Assembly: GCA_949825065.1 (NCBI GenBank)
Contig: OX463838.1
Location: forward strand, 310,001-374,000
DNA length: 64,000 nucleotides
Direction: 5' to 3'
Source of the DNA: Odontocerum albicorne
Taxonomy: Eukaryota > Arthropoda > Insecta > Trichoptera > Odontoceridae
Below the pieces are notes generated by a model that was given only the letters and a program-made list of their open reading frames with translations, was not told the DNA's origin and searched no databases. The position numbers and the translations under genes are program-made. Shown piece after piece: positions 11,588 through 21,029 of this stretch. How positions within the stretch are numbered: the stretch's first letter is position 1; each line of letters opens with the position of its first letter.

Positions 11588-11925
11588 CCGACCACCTTCA
11601 TGGCCTATTTGGTAAGACCAGTGCTTTTTTTGCGATGGTGCTGCGACCCACCACCTTTTTTACAGTATACAAAAAGCTAGACAAGAAGTGAGCTCCGGTA
11701 CCTTTTTTTTTAAAAAAAAAACCACTGGGTAAGACATATGTGTTCCGACCCGGGGGCTGCGAGTTCGATTTCTTTTGGAAATCAGATTTAAAATAATATG
11801 ATTCCTGTCTAGTTTCACTTAAGGCTTGATTAACATATTTCTAGTTGGTTGAAACAGTTTGTCACGTGGCAATAATTGGTTGAAAGAGTTTGTCAGGTTG
11901 TAATATATACAACGAAAGTTTAATA
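11588..11925 (+). mobile_element. SINE-1 copy, interrupted by a hAT MITE
   Basis: tRNA-like head ACCTTCATGGCCTATTTGGTAAGAC (A-box side) and GGGGGCTGCGAGTTCGATTTC (B-box side), separated by the 109-bp insertion at 11619-11727. It is followed by a body and a tail (GTTGGTTGAAAC...CACGTGGCAATAA, ATACAACGAAAGTTTAAT) matching other SINE-1 copies at 12942-13110 and 17866-18068. Confidence 0.75.
11619..11727. mobile_element. MITE-3, 109-bp hAT-type element
   Basis: Starts CAGTGCTTTTTTT and ends AAAAAAACCACTG, so the termini are inverted (CAGTG/CACTG). It is flanked by the exact 8-bp duplication GGTAAGAC (11611-11618 and 11728-11735). An 8-bp target duplication and CAGTG ends are hallmarks of the hAT superfamily. 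No coding capacity. The interruption of the SINE tRNA-like head shows it came later. Confidence 0.9.
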
Positions 11926-12089
11926 CAATACAAATTCAATCCTTTATGTACAAAAACATCAAATAAGCAAAATTTGTATTGTACGATTTAAGTCCATATT
12001 CAATAAAAGCCCATACAAAGCGATGTTTACCTAAATATTTCCAAACTGGTAAAATGTGAATTGTTCTGATATATTTTGTCAATATTATA

Positions 12090-12385
12090 ACTTTAGTAGC
12101 TTAGTGGTTACATTCTTGACTTTCACCCGAAGGTTTCGGGTTCGATTCCCTATGTTACCCAAAAAAATAAAACATGGTTGCTGGTCTAGTCAAAGATTTT
12201 GTCCGGTAACAATACTCGCGCACACCAAGCGGTAGTGATACCAACAAGTTCAATTATGAACCGCGCGTTCCGTGCCTACTTCAGGTTCTAAACCCGAGGA
12301 CTCGATTACTGGGGCAGAAGACAATATTGTCTCTCGGTCTCGTTCTTCAATATGTCCGAAAAACTAATTCTGATATATTGAAGGG
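12090..12385 (+). mobile_element. SINE-3, tRNA-derived
   Basis: tRNA-like promoter: A-box-like TAGCTTAGTGG at ~12097 and B-box GGTTCGATTCC at ~12139. A conserved 3' body (AAACCCGAGGACTCGATTAC...CTTCAATATGTCCG) also appears in shortened form at 37048-37150. The cloverleaf is not intact, so this is a SINE and not a tRNA gene. Confidence 0.65.
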
Positions 12386-12462
12386 CACCACACGAAATAC
12401 AACGCGTAAAATAATAAATAATATTATATGCCTAAACAAAAGTAGGTTTTTTCATAAGTAAT

Positions 12463-12835
12463 GATTTTATTTATCGACATGCTCGCAGTAAGACGCTATT
12501 TTGTAAGGGAATTACACCTCAAGGATTTTATCTATCGACATGCTCGCAGTAAGACGCTATTTTGTAAGGGAATTACACCTCAAGGATTTTATCTATCGAC
12601 ATGCTCGCAGTAAGACGCTATTTTGTAAGGGAATTACACCTCAAGGATTTTATCTATCGACATGCTCGCAGTAAGACGCTATTTTGTAAGGGAATTACAC
12701 CTCAAGGATTTTATCTATCGACATGCTCGCAGTAAGACGCTATTTTGTAAGGGAATTACACCTCAAGGATTTTATCTATCGACATGCTCGCAGTAAGACG
12801 CTATTTTGTAAGGAAATAACACCTCAAGGATGCCA
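12463..12835. repeat. Minisatellite, 61-bp unit, about 6 copies
   Basis: The unit contains ATCGACATGCTCGCAGTAAG then ACGCTATTTTGTAAGGGAAT and TACACCTCAAGGATTTT. The copies are almost identical; only the last carries changes (AGGAAATAAC), which suggests recent expansion. Confidence 0.97.
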
Positions 12836-12941
12836 TGTTTTATTCATTTATAAAAAAGAAGCTTAACGTTTAACCTTCATTCGATAAATTCATGTGACAT
12901 AAGGTCTAATAGTAAGATAAAAAATATTATACCAATAATAA

Positions 12942-13115
12942 ATCCTCCGTGGTTTAGTGAATAAGACGCCTATCTCCCAACCCGGGGGCTGCAGGTTCGA
13001 CCCTTGTTGGAACTCAGATTTATTTAAAAAGGTTTTTAGTCCGGTCGGCTGGAAAATATTGCCATGGCAATAAGCCCGCCAGGCTGTACTGTGCAATAGG
13101 AAAGTGTAATTCAAT
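12942..13115 (+). mobile_element. SINE-1 copy with LINE-A-like tail
   Basis: Head: TCCTCCGTGGTTTAGTGAAT (A-box) and GGCTGCAGGTTCGACCCTTG (B-box). The tail GGCTGGAAAATATTGCCATG...GCAATAAGCCCGCCAGGCTG is close to the 3' terminal block of LINE-A, indicating a tRNA-derived SINE that borrowed the LINE's 3' end. Confidence 0.8.
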
Positions 13116-14400
13116 AGAATAAATAACAAGTATGTTTCCCACCAGACTGTTAATACTATATGTGATGTGTGCGCAATGTCAAGATTATTACTAAGGAATT
13201 TGAGACGAGGATTTGTTTCATACAAATACTATATATGGTACGGAAAAATATAGTGCACGGTTATAATATGGGTATATGTTGACTTATAATTGATTCGTGT
13301 CTTATGGGTTTTATTCTAAGACATGTTTCTCAAAACTATAAAAAAAACTGTTTTGATCGATAATTTCATATACACAAATGTATTAATTGTATATACAGGG
13401 TGTCTCGTGCCTCAACGTCAAGTCGGTATCGAGGAAAAGGCCAGCTTATGACGGTTCAGAGTTTTAAAAAAATCTTGCAAAAGCCTTATACTTTTCGAGT
13501 TATAGACATTTCTTTAAAAAATGTGAAAGTAGCTACCCTGCGCCAAATGTTTATATGCTGTGACTACAAATTGCCATATTTTATTATTTTAATGGTTGTA
13601 TCGCAATCCTAGATAGCCCTGCTATTAGTCGGAGTTCGATATAAAACAAAAAAAAAGTGCACTTTCGAAAAAAAAATTGTTTTTGTCCGGTCATAAAAAA
13701 TAATATTTTTTATCAGCTAACTTTAAATCATCATACTGTAAAAATAATGTACTACGCTAACCTGGCAATTTACATCAAAAGATGGCCTGTTTAGTCAGGA
13801 TTTGAAAATGGTACAATACATACCTACTTCTCCTTTAAAATTAATTTAAAAAAAATCCGTATTTAATGATGACACTTTGAACACAAACAAGATTGAACTC
13901 TACTCTTTTCATTATATACGAGTATACCATTATCTTAAGTGAAGAAAAACAGTGTTTTAGTAAACAAATTATAATATATTTAGCCTTAACTGTAAATAAT
14001 GTGTACATACGTTTATCTTTTAGTTTTTCACTGTATAATGTTACGTCACGAAAAGGTTTTTTTGATTATAAAAATCCATTTATTATTTGTCCGATATAAC
14101 CTTTAAGAAAATAGATACAGTTGGTTAAAAAAACATTTTTCGATTGTCTTCTGAAACAATATTAAAAGCGTTCCCGAAATATGGCTGAGTGGGGGCGGAG
14201 CAAGAGAAGGCTGCCCGTGCCCTGCATAGCGATGCGCGCCGCTGGCCGCCTGTCCCGAGGGTGGCGACTGAAAGGGTTGTTTTCAAATTCTAATGTAGAA
14301 TATGTGAAATTGCAAAAGGTCTCCAGACTAAAATTCAATTAAACTACAAAAGATTATTTCGAATGAAATTTCAATTAATGTCTATTCTGAATTCAAATGG
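13116..14400. other. Intergenic stretch with a possible DNA-transposon end
   Basis: TATACAGGGTGTCTCGTGCC at ~13393 resembles the CAGGGTG-type terminus of some DNA transposons, but I find no matching inverted end. The rest is AT-rich; 14175-14280 is locally GC-rich without a frame. No gene recognised. Confidence 0.35.
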
Positions 14401-14404
14401 TTTT

Positions 14405-14490
14405 ATATTGTATTGTGTTACATTTCCGCTGCATATCGTACAATCTGGTGGGCTTATGGCCAAACGGCAATTTCCACCAACCAACCATAC
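14405..14490 (-). mobile_element. SINE-1/LINE-A tail fragment
   Basis: TGTGTTACATTTCCGCTGCA...CAATCTGGTGGGCTTATGGCC followed by CCACCAACCAACC is the reverse complement of the shared SINE-1/LINE-A 3' tail. No head is present. Confidence 0.6.
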
Positions 14491-14868
14491 GGTTTTGGGT
14501 GCAAAGTGAAGTCATGAAAAAATAATCGATTAATTCATAAATATATCTGATGTGCTTGATATACTGTAGAGTTAAATCGAGGAAACCGTAAAACGTGAGG
14601 GGACCACGTTGCTTCGAATTAGAAAGAACGGAAAGTAAGATGTATGAATAATATAATAGTATGCGTTACGAGATATATGAATGTTGAGGAAACGTATCAA
14701 GTATGTTTGGAAATATCAGTGTGGAGATTTGTTCTCTGCGTCTGTCTACCTTATAAGGATTAATTTTTTTTCGCCTTACTCGAACCAAAACAATGAAAAT
14801 TTTAATAATCATTTAGTTTATTACAATCTTAAATATCTTCTAAATGTTCAAACCCTTTTCTTCTCAGT
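14491..14868. other. AT-rich intergenic stretch
   Basis: No feature recognised. Confidence 0.3.
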
Positions 14869-15484
14869 GCACGCGTGTCTACAGTATGTATCGGTGCACG
14901 CGTGTCTACAGTATGTATCGGTGCACGCGTGTCTACAGTATGTATCGGTGCACGCGTGTCTACAGTATGTATCGGTGAACGCGTGTCTACAGTATGTATC
15001 GGTGCACGCGTATCTACAGTATGTATCGGTGCAGCACGCGTGTCTACAGTATGTATCGGTGCACGCATGTCTACAGTATGTATCGGTGCACGCGTATCTA
15101 CAGTATGTATCGGTGCACGCATGTCTACAGTATGTATCGGTGCACGCGTATCTACAGTTTGTATCGGTGCACGCGTGTCTACAGTATGTATCGGTGCACT
15201 TACAGTATGTATCGGTGCACGCATGTCTACAGTATGTATCGGTACACGCGTGTCTACAGTATGTATCGGTGCACGCATGTCTACAGTATGTATCGGTACA
15301 CGCGTGTCTACAGTATGTATCGGTGCACGCATGTCTACAGTATGTATCGGTACACGCGTGTCTACAGTATGTATCGGTGCACGCATGTCTACAGTATGTA
15401 TCGGTATACGCGTGTCTACAGTATGTATCGGTGCACGCATGTCTACAGTATGTATCGGTACACGCGTGTCTACAGTATGTATCG
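14869..15484. repeat. Minisatellite, 27-bp unit (54-bp higher order), about 23 copies
   Basis: The unit is GTGCACGCGTGTCTACAGTA plus TGTATCG. From ~15050 units alternate between CACGCATG and ACACGCGTG forms, giving a 54-bp higher-order repeat. One unit is shortened at ~15190 and one has an extra GCA at ~15032. The period is divisible by 3 and the unit has no stop in any plus frame, so three overlapping plus-strand frames and one minus-strand frame are all open. This excludes a coding reading. Confidence 0.97.
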
Positions 15485-15680
15485 GGCTCCTATCACTATT
15501 TTACACGTCCCCGTTTCACTCCCGTACATCGAAGTATGTAGTGAAATACTGTTGTGGATTATCGTCTTAGCAGATTTTGATACTTTCCGGTTAAATATAT
15601 GTTTTAGTACCATATTCACTTTGTCTTCAATCGCTACATGCCGTTCAATATCCCTCGTAATTCTTGAAAACATCTGAGAA
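15485..15680 (-). mobile_element. RTE-like LINE reverse transcriptase fragment
   Basis: Minus strand reads MFSRITRDIERHVAIEDKV then KTIIHNSISLHTSMYGSE. It matches the segment of insect endonuclease-reverse transcriptases just before the SLLYGSE/TLMYGSE motif downstream of the catalytic site. Only about 65 codons remain, and the adjacent 27-bp array cuts them off. Confidence 0.65.
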
Positions 15681-15938
15681 AATGACTACCTAAATAGAAT
15701 TATTTCAACTTGCTCTAGTCTTTCATTGATAACCCCATACATATGGTATATGGCATTGGTCACCCATACCATACTTACATATATCGCATTGCTCACCGAT
15801 ACATATGTACATATATCTAATTTTCTGTTCATTTCACAGTTTTCTATCACCGTGACTTTGGATTTCGCTATATCCATTTCCAGATGTTTCTAATTACATC
15901 TCTCGTACAATTTACTTATCAAACTCTGTAATTCATAT
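15681..15938. other. Spacer with short duplications
   Basis: CATACATATGGTATATGGCA and related phrases recur around 15740-15830. Nothing else recognised. Confidence 0.3.
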
Positions 15939-16022
15939 TCATTATCTATACCTAATTCATCTTCATTCTCTATACTTAATTCATCTTCATTATCTATACT
16001 TAATTCATCTTCATCCGCTATA
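15939..16022. repeat. Minisatellite, 24-bp unit, about 3.5 copies
   Basis: Units TTCATTATCTATACTTAATTCATC with small variants (ACCTAAT, CATTCTC). Confidence 0.85.
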
Positions 16023-16926
16023 CCAATGCAAAGCTACGTAAAGAAGTTCCATAATCCAGTAGTAAGAATGTGCCGCGAGTACAATGCGATAGCTGACTTG
16101 GATGTGGACATGCTCGGTCATGTACGAGTATGTCTATTTACAATAGTTTAACACTGTCGGAGTTTAGGAGAATGGTGACTGTTTGACTGAGGAATCAGTG
16201 TTTTTTATTTCATGTATTGGAATTCCATATAATTTTAAATTTCTGTGATCTTTTGACGTAATGGCACTGTACATGAGGTGAACGCTGGTGATTTTTGAAT
16301 GAATTTTATTCTTGGGTTTATTTATGGTTTGTTAAGTTTTCTATAAAAAAGATAAAGAAGATTTCGATTGTTTTATGGAGTATTATTGTAAATATTATGT
16401 AGACGATGATATTAGTGTAGATCGCGCTGGATGGAGACTTAGTTTGCTCCCCCCTCCCCCACAACAATGTGGGTGCAGTGGCATCGAACTGAATTGTTCA
16501 TTTATATCATATCCATCACCCCTTTTACAGTATCAAGAAGTCCTTAAGAAATATACAATAGGGGTTGAGAATCACTGACCTTCAGTGTACTCCCAACCTG
16601 CCACGAACAGCGCAATTTCTCCGGAATACTGGAATGAGGGGCGAATGTCCCACAGTTCCCGCATGCACGGGCCGCACAATTCCCGCGAACGTTTCCAAAT
16701 GTCCCCCCCTGCGGGTACCGAGGCCGGTTTTTCTTTCACGCCTGTCACACCTGATCACCGACTCCGAGCACGATTCAGGGAGGAAGCCCGAAACGGTAGC
16801 GTTAAGCAATTACACTAAACCAAGTCCAAACTGAATAATGTTTCCCATTTATTTCTGTCTTTTTGAATAATTTCAACGTGCCTCGCTGCTTTCCTCGGCA
16901 TCTGCTGTAAAGAGAAAAATTATTGA
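16023..16926. other. Unassigned stretch
   Basis: 16040-16110 (CCAGTAGTAAGAATGTGCCG...GTACAATGCGATAGCTGAC) is repeated at ~19825-19875, so it belongs to an interspersed repeat. 16560-16820 is GC-richer with overlapping frames on both strands and no recognisable product. Confidence 0.4.
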
Positions 16927-17072
16927 AATGGCATCACTTCTTCCTGAGCCTGATGGGTGGCCGTACCCACCCACAATGGCATCACTTCTTCCTTAACCTG
17001 AAGAGTAGCCATACCCACCCACAATGGCATCACTTCTTCCTGCGCCTGATGAGTGGTCATATCCACCCATAA
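16927..17072. repeat. Minisatellite, 48-bp unit, 3 copies
   Basis: Units begin AATGGCATCACTTCTTCCTG at 16927, 16975 and 17023 and end CCCACCCAC, with about 10-20 percent divergence between copies. Confidence 0.9.
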
Positions 17073-17361
17073 TACGAGCATTTGCTTACCAGTTTACAGT
17101 CCGGAGAGCAGCAATTATGAGTTCATTTTGCTTCGTCTTTTTCTTGATCGGTCTATAGTTTAGAGCGGCCTTTCCTAAAGTGTGAGTCTTAAAAATATTT
17201 TGTTATGTAAAAGTTTATTTAAGTTTGAATTATTCAGCATATACCGTAGGTAGAAATACCACTTTCACGAAGTTGCTACAGGCGCCGGACGCACATTATT
17301 ATTATTTAATTTTAATTGTAATATAATTATATTTATTATTATAAATAAAACTATTATTTCT
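17073..17361. other. Spacer with a possible degenerate hAT terminus
   Basis: GCGGCCTTTCCTAAAGTG at ~17165 is roughly inverted relative to AGTTTAGGAAGTACCGG at ~17829, on the far side of PLE-1. PLE-1 may have inserted into an older hAT-like element, but the flanking duplication is not convincing. Confidence 0.3.
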
Positions 17362-17765
17362 ATGTTTATAGTTAAGGCATTAACGTTGTGGAGGTTTAAA
17401 GACATTGTAATTTATTTTTATCAAACACTGTTTAATCCACTTTTTTGTAACGGTATAACCCTACCGGTTTCAAGGCTTTCACCTCATCTTCAGGGGAGCA
17501 CAAACAAGACTAAATGCTGTTCGAACTGGACCGAACATCTGATGAACAGTTATATCCCAAAAATCTCTCCGCTCTTGGCCGAAATCATCCCATGCCTCCC
17601 TCACCCCTCAGCCCCCAACCGTTGAAGAGTATATCGGTACCAGTTCGAACAGAATTTAGTCTTGTTTGTGCTCCCCTAAAGATGATTTGAAAGCCTTGAA
17701 ACCGGTAGGGTTATACCGTTACAAAAAAGTGGAATAAACAGTGTTTGGTAAAAATAAATTACAAA
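17362..17765 (+). mobile_element. PLE-1: Penelope-like element with inverted 5' copy
   Basis: Flanked by the exact 10-bp duplication TATTATTTCT (17352-17361, 17766-17775). The right part reads, on the plus strand, the last codons of a protein (HLMNSYIPKISPLLAEI..., stop near 17623) and a 3' UTR ending AAAAATAAATTACAA. The left part is an inverted copy of the same 3' UTR (17362-17525), extended to ATAGTTAAGGCATTAACG. The same protein end in PLE-3 is preceded by a GIY-YIG endonuclease-type C-terminus. Variable-length target duplications and inverted partial 5' copies are known traits of Penelope elements. The copy is non-functional. Confidence 0.8.
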
Positions 17766-17865
17766 TATTATTTCTTTCTAAAACTCTGATCGATTATCGT
17801 TCTAAAATTTGGGTCGCGGTGTTAAAAAGTTTAGGAAGTACCGGTCTAGATTATGAGATGTAATG

Positions 17866-18068
17866 TGTTATTGTACTGGATTACACTTTCGTTGTATACA
17901 GTGCAACCTTGATCTTGGCAATGTCTTCCAACCAACCAGAGATATGTTATAAAGGTATAAAGTTAAAACCAGACTGAATACTTTTTTGAAGTATATCAGG
18001 TACCAACGGGAATCAAACCCGCAACTCCCATGTTGGAAGGCGGGCGTCTTACCAATATTTCAGCCGCT
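17866..18068 (-). mobile_element. SINE-1, near-complete copy
   Basis: On the minus strand: tRNA-like head with TTGGTAAGACGCCCGCCTTC and B-box GGGTTTGATTCCCGTTGG, a body, then the tail GGTTGGTTGGAAGACATTGC...ATACAACGAAAGTGTAATCC. The tail is homologous to the LINE-A 3' end. It could be mistaken for a tRNA gene, but the acceptor and anticodon arms do not pair well. Confidence 0.8.
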
Positions 18069-18159
18069 TTTTATAAAAACGTTATGGAGTGTATGGAAGT
18101 AATACCGCAATAAAAGGATTATAAATGTTCCTGTTATCAATCTGGTTTTAGGAATTGCT

Positions 18160-18520
18160 TATTTAAAGAATCCGATCAGTTTCGGATTTTTGAATGAATG
18201 AATACTCATTACCAGTAATGGGTATAATAGAAAGCACAATACCAAGTGATGGTTTAGGGTACAGGGTACGGTTTTGCCACCGGAGATGACTTTGTGAACC
18301 AATTTGTAATCCAGTTGCATATGGTGCAAGGATGTTCAATACTTGCAACTTTTCTGCGGTCTCTTTCTCAATTGAGTCTCTGATAACTAGCAATAGTTCT
18401 ACGCAATTTGCTTCTATCCGCTGTTGTTTACTCTCAATTGTACTGAGTATTAATTTATTTAAGCGTCTCTCGCAGTACGTTCTTATATCTCTCGCGCTGC
18501 CCACCGTGCTTCTGACTTCC
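18160..18520 (-). other. Repeat family U, copy 1 (decayed coding sequence of unknown family)
   Basis: Minus-strand open frame of 113 codons (18163-18504) containing NCVELLLVIRDSIEKETAEK and LQVLNILAPYAT. A second locus at 22120-22510 encodes a related segment (LLAVRDRMEKEAADKFRVLK, LLAPDAT). The two are clearly homologous in frame, with conservative changes, so an ancestral protein is likely: a transposable element gene or a multicopy host family. I recognise no domain. The upstream sequence passes into the 37-bp array. Confidence 0.55.
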
Positions 18521-18645
18521 GTCAGCTCTCTCGCTGTCCACCGTACTTTTGGCTTCCGTCAGCTCTCACGCTGCCCACCGTGCTTCTGGCTTCTGTCAGC
18601 TCTCACGCTGCCCACCGTGCTTCTGGCTTCCGTCAGCTCACGAAA
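18483..18645. repeat. Minisatellite, about 37-bp unit, 4 copies
   Basis: Unit TCTCACGCTGCCCACCGTGC plus TTCTGGCTTCCGTCAGC, with a first divergent copy. It is amplified from the coding region of repeat family U: the single-copy version is at ~22425-22465 (CGCGCTGTCCACCATGCTTT). Confidence 0.9.
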
Positions 18646-19909
18646 AAGATTACTTCTTTGAATTCTTCAGTCAAGTATGCGAGACACGCGACCTTACCAA
18701 CTCGAGTGAGCACGCGACACAAGAATCTAAATGCTTTACCAGTTTGCTTTTCTCAAAGCTGTTCCATTCGCGATACCTTATGGTGCCATCGAATCTTCAT
18801 TATTTTTCTGAGGTGCCTCTGCTGACACTTTCGAATACCCTTGTGTGTCGGTTGTAAGAAATTTACAATACGCACCTGTTTATCAGATGATATGATTACA
18901 GCTTTATTTTACTATAAATAACATATCTCAAATACCGACTTATCAAAGATTTACAGTTTCCATCAAATTTATCTCATACCAAATAAATATTATTTTTGTT
19001 TCACAAGTCAAATTACAGAAGTCATTCAGGATATTTTTTATATAATATGTTAATAAGTATGTATATAATAACAAGATGGATCTCAGACTGGTTTAAGAGT
19101 TTATATGGGGACATAACCCGGTCGCTCTAGAGTCCCCAAACTTTTTTTCGACCGCAGATCCTTTTACCAAAAACGTTTAAAACCGTCGACCCCCTAGTCA
19201 TTTTTAACGTATCTAAAACGGATTCCAACTATTATATATTATTAATTATATTATTATTAAGTAAACCTGAACATCGGCGGGTCCAGTTTAACAGTGACGC
19301 TTATCTATTCGGACTTAGAAGCGCCAGCGCCGCTAATCGCTGAAATGATGGCCTGTTGGCGCCTCTCTCGACCGAGACCGCCCCATCCCTCCTCACAAGG
19401 GTCAGATTTATGCCAGGGTCGCGCAATGTGTCATTTTTACTCCATTAAACACACCTTCCGCTCGACCCTTCCTTTGACTTCCGAACTGTGAAGGTGGTTT
19501 GCATCCGAAGGTGTACCTACTCGTACATACGCATAGTGAGAATATGTTTAATGACTCGCTGCGGTACTCGTATATAATACGTTAGTTTAGTTGAGGTAGT
19601 CAAGCTGCGATTGTTAGGTGTCTTAAGCCATAGGGAGGAGTTGCTCAGTGTTCTTGTGGCGAATAGTAAAATATTGTATTTTTTCGATCTACCTGTGATC
19701 TTGCATTTCTTTATAAAGTCTCGAATGGTCTTGCGGACTAACCCGCGGCTTTGAAACGTGTTGATTTACGTGTTCCCTCTCGCTCTCTAAGAAGACCCGC
19801 TTTTTCAGGTCGGCTTCTTTAACCCAGTAGTGAGAATGTACCGAGAGTACAATGCTGTAGCTGACTCGGATGTGAACTGCGCGTGAGGTGGACACTGGTG
19901 AATGGGATT
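18646..19909. other. Intergenic stretch with scattered repeat fragments
   Basis: 18660-18750 (CACGCGACACAAGAATC) continues repeat family U. 19125-19165 (GAGTCCCCAAACTTTTTTTC) resembles a hAT end without a partner. 19260-19480 is GC-richer and unassigned. 19825-19875 repeats the sequence at ~16050. No gene found. Confidence 0.4.
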
Positions 19910-20533
19910 TTAACCCTTCCTGTCCTGTGATGTGTAACTAGTACACAATGCTTCTAAAAACGTTAATATATCTATAAATATAATAAATACTGGCTTCATA
20001 TTTTAGGTATTCCTCCGTAATACATTTACGCATTGAATGAAAACATAATAATAATAATAATTAGCACTTATCGGCCACATCAGAGATATTTTGTGGAAAT
20101 CGGGAATAAATTCACCAATACAATCAAACGTGTGCCAGTGTGTGATGTAGGTATATTCATTCTAAAAATCCGTATGGGTAAGCAAGCGACACTATTCACG
20201 TCTCACTCTTACTCTACTTCGGTATATGGGAACGCAAAAAATAGAATTTCAGTTCGGTCGCTTCTCTCGTTTAGTTACCAGCCGGCTTTCGTTCGAGGTG
20301 GTCGCTTCGCCCGTTTTGTGAACGTCGACCGATCTTATTTTTTTCTAGTTTTCAGCCATTAAATTTCAATTAATATCACTTTTGACTTCAAATTTAATTA
20401 ATTTAAGCGATTGGCTATCAATATTCTTATTTTTCCGATTTTAAATCGCTCATTTTTACATATGTATTGATGTGTATTGAATACACATCACCGGAACGGG
20501 CGGATTTTTTTAGCACAGGAAGGGAAAGATTAA
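19910..20533 (+). mobile_element. MITE-1 copy 2, TTAA-flanked
   Basis: TTAA at 19910-19913 and 20530-20533. Ends CCCTTCCTGTCCTGTGATG and ...TTAGCACAGGAAGGGAAAGA. The interior matches copy 1 (15-651) in reverse orientation, including the frame with TYRPHQRYF, which here runs from 20033 to 20362 (+). Both copies have complete ends. Confidence 0.8.
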
Positions 20534-21029
20534 TGATTGGTATTATTTGTAGTTGATATGTTTTTTGTAAAAATCTTATTTTTCCCTGTACGTGATTTTT
20601 TAAATAAATAAATGAAGTTCCTTTCTTCGGAAGTTGAGGAGCATCATGGTAATCATTGAGGCAGCAGCTCTGGACAAATATATAGCACCACAATGAAACC
20701 TCTCCCGTAAGTTATTCAACCAGAATATGCGCCTTTTTCACGCACTTGTTCTGCCTTGAATTTTCTCCTGCAATATCAGTTGAAGGACCTCATATTTCTC
20801 TACTTGCATTATACTCGTATATCCGAAGGAATCTAACTCTCTCATTTTAATAGTGAATATTACTTCTCTATGTTTATGCATTCGTTTCAAGATGTCACCA
20901 TTACGGACTTTGTTTCAAAGGCTTCTAATAGTTTATTTGTGGTTGGCAAGCTTCACCACCACAGAGAAGTATGGAGAATATATAGCAACGGAAAATTCGC
21001 AAACGCAATTCGAGATACATATCCTTGTT
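20534..21029. other. Unassigned stretch before the 72-bp array
   Basis: An open frame entering the 72-bp array starts at 20853; its first ~60 codons resemble nothing known. No gene called. Confidence 0.35.

Noticed and set aside
14681..15677. Overlapping frames of 203-286 codons
   Set aside because: All three plus frames and one minus frame are open because the 27-bp unit has no stops. This is not coding evidence.
17073..17860. hAT element hosting PLE-1
   Set aside because: The putative ends are only roughly inverted and no convincing 8-bp duplication is seen.
17866..18068. tRNA gene
   Set aside because: A- and B-box are present but there is no paired cloverleaf, and a LINE-like tail follows; it is a tRNA-derived SINE. 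The same holds for 12090, 12942, 28252, 46735 and 50028.
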